Positions 27,189 to 36,665 are shown, counted from the stretch's first letter. The stretch: DNA of 64,000 bases from Rummeliibacillus stabekisii (GCF_007988965.1 NZ_BJVD01000002.1:62001-126000); one strand, 5' to 3'. Numbers and translations: made by a program. The notes: a model not told the origin generated them from the sequence alone.

Positions 27189-28262
27189 TTATCTATTTTT
27201 ATGAATGAGCTCTATATATTGTGTATCTCCATACCCTATGGTTGGGAAACGAGTAAACAATCTATTCACTAATTCCATAGTAGGTACATCTTTATTTTTT
27301 GCTATATATTTCACTACAGCATTGTCTTCTTTAAGCATATCTAAATAAATTTCTATGGCCTGATACATTACTGGAAACACGTCATTCGTTGGTCTTTGAT
27401 GTTTTACTAGCACTTCTTTATAAATAGCAGAATAAGTACCCAATTTAAGTTCAGTTACATTCACTTTAAACTCATCTTCTCTAAAACTATATAGGAATAT
27501 TTCTCCCTTATAGTTGGACTGCTCCAGATAAGCAAGCATTGTAAGTAGGTTCATCTGACAAAACATATCTTCTCCAAACCATAAAACAATACATTTATAC
27601 TGTTTAGTAAACAGGTTATCTAATGGCTCGATTACTTTTTTAAAATAATTTTCTTCTGAATCATTGTGTCCCTGAGCACGAGTTTTCACAAACTCTTCAT
27701 CGAACACTTGGCTAGTTGCTGCATTTACGCACATGGCTTCATTAAATGGAACGTAATCAGAATCACCCATTAGTTTATTCTCTTTAAATTGTTCATACAT
27801 AAATTGACCGTTTAATACATTTAGTACATCTCTATCAAATAGCTTGCTTGACTGCCTTTTTAATTTTTCAACCTCTTTTGTTGAAATAATCATTCCATCC
27901 CACTCCCCTTCTTTTTCTAGAGTAAGTTTAATAAATGATTGAACAGGCATCTCATTAAGCTGAAACTCTCTTGGATTCAGGCCAAAAACGCTTTTAAAAG
28001 CTCTGCTATATGCTTCTTGCGAAGAATAACCATAATCAACAGCGATATCAATTATTCTCCTATTATTTTTCAAATCATCGGTAGATAAATATAGCTTTCT
28101 CAGAAGAACATATCGTCTAATCGTTATACCTGTTGCCTGATGAAATTTAAAGGAACAATAATATGGAGAATAGCCCATATAGCTAGAAAGCTCTTCTAAT
28201 GAAAAATCATTTTTTAACGTAGCTTCTATCCAATCAATCATATGTTGTATCTGTTCATTCAT
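27189..28262 (-). CDS. AraC-family transcriptional regulator with C-terminal effector-like domain
   Basis: 357 residues. The AraC HTH pair is N-terminal, about 8-107 (FSLEELSSYMGYSPYYCSFKFHQATG, then IIDIAVDYGYSSQEAYSRAFKSVFGLNPREF). The large C-terminal region of about 240 residues has no family I recognise firmly; it may bind a ligand. The ATG has GAGGAGTGAG upstream. Monocistronic, and its target is unknown. Confidence 0.85.
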   Translation of the reverse strand: MNEQIQHMIDWIEATLKNDFSLEELSSYMGYSPYYCSFKFHQATGITIRRYVLLRKLYLSTDDLKNNRRIIDIAVDYGYSSQEAYSRAFKSVFGLNPREFQLNEMPVQSFIKLTLEKEGEWDGMIISTKEVEKLKRQSSKLFDRDVLNVLNGQFMYEQFKENKLMGDSDYVPFNEAMCVNAATSQVFDEEFVKTRAQGHNDSEENYFKKVIEPLDNLFTKQYKCIVLWFGEDMFCQMNLLTMLAYLEQSNYKGEIFLYSFREDEFKVNVTELKLGTYSAIYKEVLVKHQRPTNDVFPVMYQAIEIYLDMLKEDNAVVKYIAKNKDVPTMELVNRLFTRFPTIGYGDTQYIELIHKNR

Positions 28263-28343
28263 CTATCTCACTCCTCTATTCCATTATAGGAGGACTTTAT
28301 TTCATCATTTTGATATTTCTTGTGATTAAATTAAAGAGCGGGA

Positions 28344-28940
28344 TCATTTTACGCAGCTGGCTATAAACATTGATGCATCTTGGTTCATAAAAATTCGTTC
28401 TCCATGATAGAATGTCTTCATTTCTGTTGATGTAAATCCTGCTTCAGCGAGAGTGGTCTTTAATTCTTCATGAGCGAAACCGTTATGAACTTTCGGATGG
28501 TAGATTTTTTTATTTTCATCAAAATCGACAATGATTAGTTTGCCGCCAGGATTTAATATACTGAACAACTCTTGCAGTATTTTTTTCGTATCTGGCACAT
28601 GAAGGAGCACTAAAGACATGAAAACAATGTCCGTTTTCAACGCTGGTGTTTCCACTGTAAAATCAGAATAAAGTACCTTGGCATTTGTAATTCTCTTTTG
28701 ATTAATTTTTGCTTTAGCTACTTCTAGCATTTGCTTTGATGAATCAATCAATAAAACAGAATCAACCAAATCAGTTATCTCCAGACTGACCAGTCCCGTT
28801 CCACTTCCGTAGTCTACTAATGATTGAGATGAGCAATCTTGCAATTCCTTTCTTACTTGCTTTGAAATCACCTTAGCTAATTGCATCCTATCTTCCGTGT
28901 CGTACCTTTTCGCCATTTGTTCAAATACGTTCTCTTCCAT
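28344..28940 (-). CDS. Class I SAM-dependent methyltransferase
   Basis: 198 residues from an ATG at 28940 (GTAGGG nearby); a GTG at 28979 is the alternative start, without a ribosome site. The SAM-binding glycine loop is LVDYGSGTGLVSLEI, followed by acidic VLLIDSSKQMLEVAK and MSLVLLHVPDTKKILQELF, typical of UbiE-like small-molecule methyltransferases. The substrate is unknown. It follows the 108-residue gene closely and may share its transcript. Confidence 0.85.
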   Translation of the reverse strand: MEENVFEQMAKRYDTEDRMQLAKVISKQVRKELQDCSSQSLVDYGSGTGLVSLEITDLVDSVLLIDSSKQMLEVAKAKINQKRITNAKVLYSDFTVETPALKTDIVFMSLVLLHVPDTKKILQELFSILNPGGKLIIVDFDENKKIYHPKVHNGFAHEELKTTLAEAGFTSTEMKTFYHGERIFMNQDASMFIASCVK

Positions 28941-28984
28941 TTTTAAATTCCCTACTTTCAATATCTCCAATATATCCACTCAAT

Positions 28985-29311
28985 TTATAGAAGTTTATCA
29001 AAATACGCTTGAGGATCTGTTATTTGATTATCGATGAATACCTCTGCCCAATGCTTGATTTGCTCTATGTAAGAATCTTCATCGCAATCAGGAAGAATTT
29101 CTAGTATTTCATCCATACATCCTTCTTTAGCTATAATATTTAATTTGAGGTCAACTATTACAGTCATTTTCACATCTTCTTCGATAGAAATAGTAGCAGT
29201 GACTAGCTCTTTTAATAAATCCACATGTGGATATTTTATTAAAATACCTGTTCGTTTAAATATAGTGATACCTATATTCCTATTAATTTTCTTCACATCC
29301 CTTGCTTTCAA
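28985..29311 (-). CDS. Hypothetical protein, start uncertain
   Basis: 108 residues from a TTG. No convincing ribosome site is seen, and the frame stays open ten codons upstream without an ATG, so the 5' end may be lost or the start unusual. The body is acidic and soluble (KEGCMDEILEILPDCDEDSYIEQIKHWAEVF). It ends 45 nt before the methyltransferase ATG. Family not recognised. Confidence 0.45.
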   Translation of the reverse strand: MKARDVKKINRNIGITIFKRTGILIKYPHVDLLKELVTATISIEEDVKMTVIVDLKLNIIAKEGCMDEILEILPDCDEDSYIEQIKHWAEVFIDNQITDPQAYFDKLL

Positions 29312-29377
29312 ATCTACAATTATCCGCTTTATTGTACTTCATAATTTATCTAATAATTCAAATTTCTATAAACCTAA

Positions 29378-29400
29378 AACCATCTTTATCCAAGATGGTT
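29378..29400 (-). terminator. Probable terminator after the AlkA gene
   Basis: AACCATCTT and AAGATGGTT form a 9-bp stem with a 5-nt loop; the T-tract on the minus strand is weak (TTTTAGGTTT). Confidence 0.6.
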
Positions 29401-29424
29401 TGCTAAAGCAATCTAAAATTAAAA

Positions 29425-30300
29425 CTATGTCTCAATACTCCGCCATAGATAAAGGGAGGCATAGCTTAAATAAGGAGACCATGGCTTGCTGTATTTTTCC
29501 ATCTCATCCATTGTCGGCTTCTGTGGGAGGTTGTACCATTTTTTGATAGCGTTCTGGATACCGATATCAGCTTTAGGAAAATGATTAGGACGACCAACGC
29601 CGAATAAAAGAAAGTTTTCAGCTGTCCATCTGCCGATTCCTCGGATTTTTATAAGCGTATTCATGATTTCTTCATCAGGCTGTTGAGCAAGCGCCTCTAA
29701 ATCTAAATGCCCCTCTGCAATTGTTTTAGCAAGGCCAATAACATATTCTGCTTTCCTCGTACTAAATTGGAGTGCTCTCAGTTCTTCTATAGTCAGTAGC
29801 GCCACTTCTTCTGGCGTTGGATAAAACCATACGCCGTCTAGTTGCATACCAAATGTGTGTACAAACCGTTCCGTCAATGTATGGGCAAAGGCAAGATTCA
29901 GTTGCTGATGAATAATACATTTAACCAAGCAGTTAAAATAATCAAAATCAAGCACAATTGCCGTTCCCCGATGCTCTTCAAAAAGATCACGAAGGTCAGT
30001 GCCTGCAAAATGTGTAGCAATCTCGTGTAAAGATTCATTCCAACGGAAAATCCTTCTCACGTGGCGAACTGCTTCCTCTCTAAATTCTTCTTTTTCCCCT
30101 TGAATACAAAATGCCGGTTCATCTACCGTGCCAATCCCTTGAACTGTAACCACCATAGGCTCACCCTGCAACCGTAGTGGCACTTTTATTCTACGTTCCG
30201 ACAGATCAACCTCATGCAGAGGATCTAATGCCAGCCTACTCAATACCAAATCAAAATTATACGGACCTTGAATGTTTACAGTTTCCGTCCACATGCCCAT
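29425..30300 (-). CDS. DNA-3-methyladenine glycosylase II, AlkA type (HhH-GPD)
   Basis: Base-excision repair enzyme removing alkylated purines, 291 residues. The helix-hairpin-helix is IKIRGIGRWTAENFLLFG, and the catalytic Asp lies in FPKADIGIQNAI about 15 residues later. The N-terminal AlkA-like beta domain covers about 1-100. A separate AlkD-type glycosylase is encoded at 55.1-55.8 kb. It starts at ATG (AAGGGTGA close by) and is divergent from the next regulator gene. Confidence 0.9.
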   Translation of the reverse strand: MGMWTETVNIQGPYNFDLVLSRLALDPLHEVDLSERRIKVPLRLQGEPMVVTVQGIGTVDEPAFCIQGEKEEFREEAVRHVRRIFRWNESLHEIATHFAGTDLRDLFEEHRGTAIVLDFDYFNCLVKCIIHQQLNLAFAHTLTERFVHTFGMQLDGVWFYPTPEEVALLTIEELRALQFSTRKAEYVIGLAKTIAEGHLDLEALAQQPDEEIMNTLIKIRGIGRWTAENFLLFGVGRPNHFPKADIGIQNAIKKWYNLPQKPTMDEMEKYSKPWSPYLSYASLYLWRSIET

Positions 30301-30443
30301 TCACCCTTTGTTATTTTTCTTCGATTATAGCATTTTTTGAATTGTTTGATTGCTATGGAGCTATCGTGCTATACGACTATTAAATTTTTTCTACACACAA
30401 TTTGTTTATACAAAAATCGAGTTTTAACGAAAAACTGAATTAT

Positions 30444-30462
30444 CAATATATACAGTATATTG
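30444..30462. promoter_or_regulatory. Palindrome upstream of the HTH-MFS pair
   Basis: CAATATA and TATATTG arms around 5 bp, located 67-85 bp upstream of the regulator's ATG. It could be an autoregulatory operator. Confidence 0.45.
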
Positions 30463-30528
30463 TTTTTTTGCTATGATGGTTAAATAAAATTAACTGGTTA
30501 AAAACATTATTAATGAAAGGAGCTTCAA

Positions 30529-31110
30529 ATGGAATCGATTAAGTTTATCCAAACATATGAGCAATTAAAGGCCATAAGCGACCCCTTGCGCACAAAATTA
30601 CTAATGTTTTTAGTAGAGAAGCCTTATACATGTCACCAACTAGCTGAGGAATTGAGCTTAACACGAGCTAAGATTTTATATCATTTGCGTGAACTTGAAA
30701 AACAAGAGTTTATTCAATTGGTAAAAAAGGTTGAACAAGGAGGCAACCTTTTAAAATATTACCGTGCAACAGCTCGAGGCTTCATACCCGCAGACCATTT
30801 ATTAAATTTTATGGAGACGCAAGAAGCTACTCGTCAATCATATTTAGAGGTTTTAAATCGTGCAAAGTCTAGGGTCATAACGGCTCCTAATTCATCATTT
30901 GAACATAATTCTTCAGATGTTGAAGAATGGGATAGTTTATCTTTGCAGCGTGAAGTATTAGTGAGCATGAAAAAGTTTCTTGAATTCACAAAGAAATATA
31001 GAGAATTGGTCAATGAACTAATAATAGGTGAGGATATTGAAGAAAGAAATAACTATTATGTTATGATAACTGCTTTTAAAATTGATGAGTCTATTTTTTC
31101 CGATGAATAA
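30529..31110 (+). CDS. ArsR-like winged-helix transcriptional regulator
   Basis: 193 residues with an HTH_20/ArsR-like winged helix at about 10-85 (LKAISDPLRTKLLMFLVEKPYTCHQLAEELSLTRAKILYHLRELEKQEFIQLV). The C-terminal half is helical. It lies 18 nt before an MFS transporter gene, so it probably regulates that exporter. ATG with AAAGGAG upstream. Confidence 0.87.
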   Translation: MESIKFIQTYEQLKAISDPLRTKLLMFLVEKPYTCHQLAEELSLTRAKILYHLRELEKQEFIQLVKKVEQGGNLLKYYRATARGFIPADHLLNFMETQEATRQSYLEVLNRAKSRVITAPNSSFEHNSSDVEEWDSLSLQREVLVSMKKFLEFTKKYRELVNELIIGEDIEERNNYYVMITAFKIDESIFSDE

Positions 31111-31128
31111 AATTGTAGGAGTGTGAGC

Positions 31129-32379
31129 ATGAGGAAACCTATCTTAGAAACAAAAGAACAGGCAACTCCAAATGAGCCAATACTTCGTAACAAATCTTTT
31201 ATATTTCTATGGCTTTCTAGTACGTTCTCTTTTCTAGCTCTTTCAACTTACCTCTTTGCAGAACAATGGTACATTGTTAAGATACTTAAACAGGAGGCTA
31301 TATTAGGGATTGTACTAATGATAACAATGATTCCTAGAATATTATTAATGACAATAGGCGGCGTATGGGCAGACAGAATAAAGCGCTCTAAAATCATGTT
31401 AGTTTCAAGTTTAACAAGATGTGTATTAGTTCTTATAATGATAGTATTCTTACAATTCAACTGGTTACAATTGTGGCCATTAATGTGTTTCGCCCTGCTG
31501 TTCGGATGTGTTGATGCTTTCTTTTCTCCTGCCAATTCTTCTTTATTACCATTAGTGGTAGCAAAGAATTCACTTACAAGAGCCAATTCGTTTATTCAAA
31601 GTTCTAATCAGATTGCTATGTTTTCTGGACCCATGATAGGAGGACTCATTCTAACCTTTGGAGCTTCTTTCAAAGTTCTTTTTTTAGTCGTAGCTATCTT
31701 CCTATTTATCACATGTATATTTTCATCCTTAATTAAAGAAAAACAATCAGACATAAGTGATAAACAACGTGTATCTACTATATTGGAATTAAAAGAAGGC
31801 TTACACTATGTTTGGCATATGCCTTTTTTGAAAAATATGATGATGATTTTAATAATTATTAACTTTTTCTTCTTTGGGCCTTTGACAATCGGTATTCCTC
31901 TTCTAGTAAATAATGTACTGCACGGAGAAGCAATGGATCTAAGTATACTTCAGGGATCATATGAAATCGGAATGTTATTGGGCGCTTTATTCATCGGTAT
32001 CTTGAACCTCACTAGAAGAAAGACTTTTATCATATTGAGCCTGATATGTCTTATTGGTGTAGCATTGGCTACTTTAGGACAAATCCATTCTGTTTGGCAA
32101 AGTATAATTCTATTATTAATCATGGGAATTTCTTCCTCAGTGATTAATGTGTTATTAATATCTTCTATTCAAGAGAAAAGTCATGAAAATAAGATAGGCC
32201 GCGTCATGAGTATTGTTAATGCCTCATCTAACGGACTTGTTCCATTATCTTACGCATTCGTCTCATTATCACTATTCATAAACTTATCTATCTCACATCT
32301 CATGTTGTTTTGTGGAATGCTCATTTGGATTATTTCTTTAGGGTATATACTTAAATTTAAATCTACTATCGCTGAATGA
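31129..32379 (+). CDS. MFS transporter (putative drug efflux)
   Basis: 416 residues, about 12 membrane segments. It starts NKSFIFLWLSSTFSFLALSTYLFAEQW and has the loop 2-3 motif GGVWADRIKRSKIMLVSSLTR, typical of the MFS_3/enterobactin-exporter-like branch that also includes macrolide exporters. The ATG at 31129 is used because TAGGAG lies 7 nt upstream; a GTG six bases earlier is too close. The substrate is unknown. Confidence 0.88.
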   Translation: MRKPILETKEQATPNEPILRNKSFIFLWLSSTFSFLALSTYLFAEQWYIVKILKQEAILGIVLMITMIPRILLMTIGGVWADRIKRSKIMLVSSLTRCVLVLIMIVFLQFNWLQLWPLMCFALLFGCVDAFFSPANSSLLPLVVAKNSLTRANSFIQSSNQIAMFSGPMIGGLILTFGASFKVLFLVVAIFLFITCIFSSLIKEKQSDISDKQRVSTILELKEGLHYVWHMPFLKNMMMILIIINFFFFGPLTIGIPLLVNNVLHGEAMDLSILQGSYEIGMLLGALFIGILNLTRRKTFIILSLICLIGVALATLGQIHSVWQSIILLLIMGISSSVINVLLISSIQEKSHENKIGRVMSIVNASSNGLVPLSYAFVSLSLFINLSISHLMLFCGMLIWIISLGYILKFKSTIAE

Positions 32380-32395
32380 TATAAAGTTCTACGAA

Positions 32396-32431
32396 CAAAA
32401 AAAGCACAGAGAAAGAATTATCTTTCTCTGT
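32396..32431 (-). terminator. Terminator between the MFS and aldo/keto reductase genes
   Basis: ACAGAGAAAGA and TCTTTCTCTGT form a perfect 11-bp stem with an ATTA loop. On the minus strand it is followed by GC and seven T, so it ends the reductase transcript; it may also stop plus-strand reading. Confidence 0.85.
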
Positions 32432-32451
32432 ACTCTAAGTCCGTCTATTCA

Positions 32452-33297
32452 TTAAAAATCAAAGTTATCTGGATCTGGACCTACACGGTGGTTTTGGTTT
32501 AATCCATCGATTACTTCCAATTCTTCTTGTGTTAATTCAAAATCAAATAAATCTACATTTTCAACAATACGGTGTTCTTTTGTTGATTTTGGAATTGTCA
32601 TTACACCATTTTGCAAGTCCCAACGTACGATGATTTGGGCAACTGATTTATTATGTTTCGCTGCAATTTCTTTTAGTACTTCATTATCTAACAGCTGACC
32701 TTGCATTAATGGTGACCATGCTTCAAGCTGAATGTTGTTGTCTTGGCAGAATGCTTTCAACTCTTTTTGAGTTAATCGTGGGTGAAGTTCTACTTGATTG
32801 ATCACCGGTTTAATTTCTGCATCCTTCATTAAATCTTCTAAATGATGAACTTGGAAGTTACTTACGCCGATTGCTTTTACGCGTCCTTCTTTATAAAGAG
32901 TTTCTAACGCTCTCCATGCATCCTTATATTTACCTTCCACTGGCCAATGAATCAAATATAGGTCTAAATAGTCTAAGCCTAGTTTTTTCAAGCTTGTTTC
33001 ATAAGCAGCAAGAGTTGATTCATACCCTAAATCTTCATTCCAAACCTTTGATGTGACAAATAAGTCTTCTCTTGAAATACCTGCTTCTTTTAAGCCTTCT
33101 TGAATCCCTTTGCCTACACCTTCTTCGTTTCCATAAATGGCTGCAGTATCAATACTGCGGTAGCCATGTTTGATAGCTGTTTTTACAGCATTCACTAATT
33201 CAGGGCCTTCCTCCACTTTAAAGACGCCTAGTCCTAGCCAAGGCATTTTCACACCATTATTCAAAGTAGTTGTATCTTGTAAATTTTTTGCTGTCAT
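32452..33297 (-). CDS. Aldo/keto reductase
   Basis: NADPH-dependent carbonyl reductase, 281 residues. Catalytic tetrad regions are visible: SIDTAAIYGNEEGVG (Asp, Tyr), FVTSKVWNEDLGYE (Lys) and LYLIHWPVEGKYKDAW (His). The C-terminus has IPKSTKEHRIVEN of the NADP site. It is close to the B. subtilis YtbE/YvgN type that reduces methylglyoxal or other aldehydes. ATG with GTGGAGG upstream, second gene after the MFS exporter. Confidence 0.92.
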   Translation of the reverse strand: MTAKNLQDTTTLNNGVKMPWLGLGVFKVEEGPELVNAVKTAIKHGYRSIDTAAIYGNEEGVGKGIQEGLKEAGISREDLFVTSKVWNEDLGYESTLAAYETSLKKLGLDYLDLYLIHWPVEGKYKDAWRALETLYKEGRVKAIGVSNFQVHHLEDLMKDAEIKPVINQVELHPRLTQKELKAFCQDNNIQLEAWSPLMQGQLLDNEVLKEIAAKHNKSVAQIIVRWDLQNGVMTIPKSTKEHRIVENVDLFDFELTQEELEVIDGLNQNHRVGPDPDNFDF

Positions 33298-33319
33298 TTG
33301 TAAAACCTCCACAATTTTA

Positions 33320-34513
33320 TTATATTTTACTTGCTTGATCTTTTCGTTCCAATGATTTACTAATTCCTGTTAATACTGCTGCCACGACAACCATGATTGC
33401 ACCAATCCATGGTGTATGGATAAGTCCTATTGAGTCAGTCACAAGGCCTCCTACATAAGAGCCTAGTGCAATCCCGGCATTAAATGCAGCAATATTTATC
33501 GCAGAAGCGACATCTACCGCACTAGGAACAAAGCGCTCTGCCAGCATAACAACATATACTTGCAATCCCGGCACATTCATAAAGGCTAAAAGCCCCATCA
33601 AAATAATTGTGATTAATCCAGCAACTTTATATGGTGCTGTAAAATTCAAAACAAATAGGATGATGGCTTGTATAATAAACATATAGAACAGGGCGCGAAT
33701 TGGATTTTTATTCGATAGCTTTCCACCAACCATGTTTCCAATCGCAATCGCAATACCGTAAACTAACAAAATAACAGCTACTGTTCCTTCTTTAAAACCA
33801 GTAATATCCTGAAGCAATGGTGATAAGAAAGTAAATACCACAAATGTTCCGCCATATCCAAGAGCTGTAATGATGAATACAAGCAATAGTCGTCCGTTTG
33901 TTACAAGTTTAAGCTGATCGCTAAAACTTGTTTTGATTCCTTTTTTCAAATTAGATGGAACCAGGATGCTATTTGCGATGAAAGCAATGACCCCTATAAT
34001 GACAATGGTAATAAAGGCTGCTCTCCATCCAAGCTGCTGTCCAATAAAGGTTCCAAATGGTACACCCGTTACTGTAGCTACCGTAAGTCCGGTAAACATA
34101 ATTGAAATCGCGCTAGCTCTTTTATTTTCCGGTACTAAATCGGCTGCAATAGTCGAACCGATTGACATAAATACCCCATGTGAAAATGCGGCGATAACGC
34201 GTGCTACTAGCAATAATCCAATCGTTGTAGAGCTAGCTGCAAGTGTATTCCCGATAATAAAGACAACCATAATCCAAAGCAATAAAGTCTTCTTTGACAT
34301 TCCTGATGTCAAAGATGTTAATATAGGAGCACCGAATGTTGCCCCTAAGGCATATAAAGATACCGTTAAGCCTGCTGTCGTAACCGGAATACTTAAATCA
34401 TTTGCAATAAGGGGCAGTAACCCGACACTAATGAATTCAGTTGTTCCAATCGCAAAAGCACTCACTGCTAATGCAAGCAAAGCTAACGTACTTTGTTTTT
34501 TGCCTAAAGCCAT
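33320..34513 (-). CDS. MFS transporter, DHA1/arabinose-efflux-like
   Basis: 397 residues, 12 membrane segments. N-terminus LALLALAVSAFAIGTTEFISVGLLPLIANDL is typical of the YdhP/AraJ-like group. It forms an operon with the aldo/keto reductase (22-nt gap) and is divergent from an HxlR regulator, a common stress-response arrangement. ATG with AAGGAGGAG upstream. Substrate unknown. Confidence 0.88.
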   Translation of the reverse strand: MALGKKQSTLALLALAVSAFAIGTTEFISVGLLPLIANDLSIPVTTAGLTVSLYALGATFGAPILTSLTSGMSKKTLLLWIMVVFIIGNTLAASSTTIGLLLVARVIAAFSHGVFMSIGSTIAADLVPENKRASAISIMFTGLTVATVTGVPFGTFIGQQLGWRAAFITIVIIGVIAFIANSILVPSNLKKGIKTSFSDQLKLVTNGRLLLVFIITALGYGGTFVVFTFLSPLLQDITGFKEGTVAVILLVYGIAIAIGNMVGGKLSNKNPIRALFYMFIIQAIILFVLNFTAPYKVAGLITIILMGLLAFMNVPGLQVYVVMLAERFVPSAVDVASAINIAAFNAGIALGSYVGGLVTDSIGLIHTPWIGAIMVVVAAVLTGISKSLERKDQASKI

Positions 34514-34547
34514 AATATCTCCTCCTTCATTTTTTATATAAATAGAA

Positions 34548-34581
34548 ACTTTCTTTTCGGATAAGATTTACGAAAGAAAGT
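34548..34581. promoter_or_regulatory. Inverted repeat in the MFS/HxlR divergent promoter
   Basis: ACTTTCTTTTCG (34548-34559) and CGAAAGAAAGT (34571-34581) pair with one bulge, 35-68 bp upstream of the MFS start. It is a candidate HxlR-family operator. Confidence 0.5.
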
Positions 34582-34710
34582 ATAGTATCAATTGGCTGGC
34601 AAATGTTATTATGGTATATATCAATCACAAAGAAAAGTACGCACTTTAAAGTTCTATAGAAACATAAAAGTATCATAGGAACCTTTTAGTGCCTATAAGG
34701 AGGATAATTA

Positions 34711-35085
34711 ATGATGCAAAAGAAGAAATATAATATATCTGTGGAAGCCACATTAGAAGTCATTGGAGGCAAGTGGAAATGTGTGATTCTTTGCCATCTG
34801 ACTCACGGCAAAAAACGCACAAGCGAATTAAAGCGGCTCATGCCAAACATCACACAAAAGATGCTTACCCAACAGCTTCGTGAACTAGAAGAGGATGGTG
34901 TAATCAACCGAATCGTCTACAACCAGGTACCACCAAAGGTAGAATACGAACTCAGTGAATATGGCCAAAGCTTAGAGGGCATCCTCAATTCACTATGTTT
35001 ATGGGGAGAAAGCCATTTAACAAAAGTATACGGAGATAAATTTTCTGTTTTAGAAGATAGTGTGTTGAATGATCAACTGAAGTAA
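34711..35085 (+). CDS. HxlR-family transcriptional regulator
   Basis: 124 residues forming one winged-helix domain. The family pattern is clear: VEATLEVIGGKWKCVILCHLTHGKKRTSELKR, then MPNITQKMLTQQLRELEEDGVINRIVYNQVPPKVEYELSEYG. Cys14-type redox residues of some relatives are not obvious here. Divergent from the MFS-reductase operon, which it probably controls. ATG ATG start with AAGGAGG. Confidence 0.92.
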   Translation: MMQKKKYNISVEATLEVIGGKWKCVILCHLTHGKKRTSELKRLMPNITQKMLTQQLRELEEDGVINRIVYNQVPPKVEYELSEYGQSLEGILNSLCLWGESHLTKVYGDKFSVLEDSVLNDQLK

Positions 35086-35129
35086 AAGATCCTATTTGTT
35101 TTCAAGCTAAATTTGATTAGATATAGTTG

Positions 35130-35182
35130 CCCAATTGTACTGATTCTGTCTTTAAGATCTCAGTAACAGTTGGGTTTTTTTA
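35130..35182 (+). terminator. Intrinsic terminator after the HxlR gene
   Basis: CCCAATTGTACTGA pairs with TCAGTAACAGTTGGG, followed by seven T. Confidence 0.85.
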
Positions 35183-35204
35183 TTATCTATTCGTTAAGAA
35201 AAAT

Positions 35205-35237
35205 AAAAAAACTGCCTTATCCAAATAGATAAGACAG
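35205..35237 (-). terminator. Intrinsic terminator after the coiled-coil protein gene
   Basis: On the minus strand CTGTCTTATC and GATAAGGCAG form the stem, followed by seven T. Confidence 0.85.
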
Positions 35238-35262
35238 CTATTTTTTATAAGGAAGCTCTAAC

Positions 35263-35958
35263 CTAATCAGCAGCATTTAGACTGATCTGCTCCTGTAAGT
35301 TTAATTCATCCTCATTTTCAGTTTCGGTATTGGTAACATTTTCGGTTGTAGCAGTAGTTTGTTTAACACTCTCTGCAAGAGATCCTTGTACATTGGTCAT
35401 TTGTTCCTTCAATTTTTCTAGTCGATTAGATTTATATTCACTATGTACACCGCGTTTTGCATCAATCTTCATTTCACTTTCTAGTGAAACCTTTTCACGA
35501 GAAAGCGTACGTCCCATTCGTGACAGTGTTTTAGTTTGCTCTAATGAGTCTGCTTTAGAAAAAATAGACTCCTCTGTAGTTTTGGGTGCTGACTCTTTGG
35601 ACTCTGGGATTTTATTTTCCAGCTTCCCTTTTTGCTCTTGAGCAATCTGTGCATCAATATCAGAGATTTGCTTTTCTAAGGCTTTCATTTGTTCTTTCAA
35701 ACTAGATAGATCATTTCCTTTATCAAGTGCTCGTTCAGTTAGCTTGTTTTTCTGCTCTAGAATATTTTCACGTTGTTTCATTAAGCTCTCAATAAGGGAG
35801 CTTTTTTTGTTATGGCTACCAAACAATTGACGAGCCTGTACACCAATTGAAATAGAGTCTTTTGGTTGCTCTTGCTTTTGTTGTTGCATCTCCTGATTTT
35901 TCATCACGGTTACATTCGCGTGAATAAAATTCACTTTATGTTCTACCTGTATTTTCAT
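35263..35958 (-). CDS. Hypothetical coiled-coil protein
   Basis: 231 residues from the ATG at 35958, where AGGGGG lies 8 nt upstream; the longer frame adds 23 residues without a ribosome site. It is strongly charged and helical, with a likely coiled coil at about 60-125 (MKQRENILEQKNKLTERALDKGND and KEQMKALEKQISDIDAQIAQEQK) and low-complexity Thr/Asn/Glu at the end. No signal peptide or membrane segment. Regularly spaced Lys/Glu and many Gln suggest a structural or chaperone-like role, but none is assigned. Confidence 0.7.
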   Translation of the reverse strand: MKIQVEHKVNFIHANVTVMKNQEMQQQKQEQPKDSISIGVQARQLFGSHNKKSSLIESLMKQRENILEQKNKLTERALDKGNDLSSLKEQMKALEKQISDIDAQIAQEQKGKLENKIPESKESAPKTTEESIFSKADSLEQTKTLSRMGRTLSREKVSLESEMKIDAKRGVHSEYKSNRLEKLKEQMTNVQGSLAESVKQTTATTENVTNTETENEDELNLQEQISLNAAD

Positions 35959-36403
35959 CTCGAAGCCCCCTAACACAATCCTTATCTCATTCGTTATATC
36001 GGCAAAATATTGAGTAAATACAGTCACTTTACATGAATTGGGTGTTTTATGCCATGAATGGTTATTTGGCTGCTAAAAAATTTAGTAGTTTGAAGGATTT
36101 GAGAGGTAAATTTAGGGTTAAAACATCTTTGATTCTTGTAAATGTATTTAATCGCAAATTACTAGGAAATGATTTTTCGCTTCCATCTTCACCAATCTAG
36201 AGACTACAGTCGTATATATGTCTATATTTTGCTCATTCTCTTTTAATTTTCTGATTGTATAACATACTTTAAAAATCCTATTCCATTTTGTCCTCTTGCT
36301 TCTTAAAACTGTAATATTAGTTAACTAAATTTAACATTCAAAGTCATTAAAAATAGTTTATAATAATTAAAAAAAATTAAGCTTGCGTTGGGGAGTAGAA
36401 ACA
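35959..36403. other. Intergenic stretch without a recognised gene
   Basis: AT-rich, with stops in all frames. TATAAT at about 36357-36365 is a plausible -10 box for the following small gene. No repeat or structured element was found. Confidence 0.5.
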
Positions 36404-36580
36404 ATGGATAACGAAATGTATAAGTCATCAGATCTTAATCCAAATGAAGAACAAAAGTCTCAAAAAACTGACGAAAATGAAATTTTAATTTCTATAGAAG
36501 AAACCATAGCCCAAAACAGAAAAATATTAGCGGAAAATCGTGAAATCTTACCAAGTTATCGAGATTCTTCACTTTCTTAA
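36404..36580 (+). CDS. Small hypothetical protein
   Basis: 58 residues from the ATG at 36404 with GGGGAG about 8 nt upstream. Very polar and acidic (LNPNEEQKSQKTDENEILISIEE), with the near-repeat QNRKILAENREILPS at the C-terminus. Probably a short helical protein; not recognised. It ends before a bidirectional terminator. Confidence 0.55.
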   Translation: MDNEMYKSSDLNPNEEQKSQKTDENEILISIEETIAQNRKILAENREILPSYRDSSLS

Positions 36581-36620
36581 TTTTTTATGTTTTGTAAAAC
36601 GAGAAGCGGGCTTTTATAGC

Positions 36621-36665
36621 AAAAAATAAAGTGCAGACTCCTTTTAAATGCGGAGCCTGCACTTT
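36621..36665. terminator. Bidirectional terminator
   Basis: AAAGTGCAG-A-CTCC and GGAG-C-CTGCACTTT form a long stem with A and T flanks on both sides; serves the small plus gene and the RocB-like minus gene. Confidence 0.85.

Noticed and set aside
29145-29546. 133-codon plus-strand open frame
   Set aside because: Overlaps two minus-strand genes and the AlkA terminator; no ribosome site.
33933-34541. 202-codon plus-strand open frame
   Set aside because: Lies entirely antisense to the well-supported MFS transporter gene; composition is that of a reversed hydrophobic gene.
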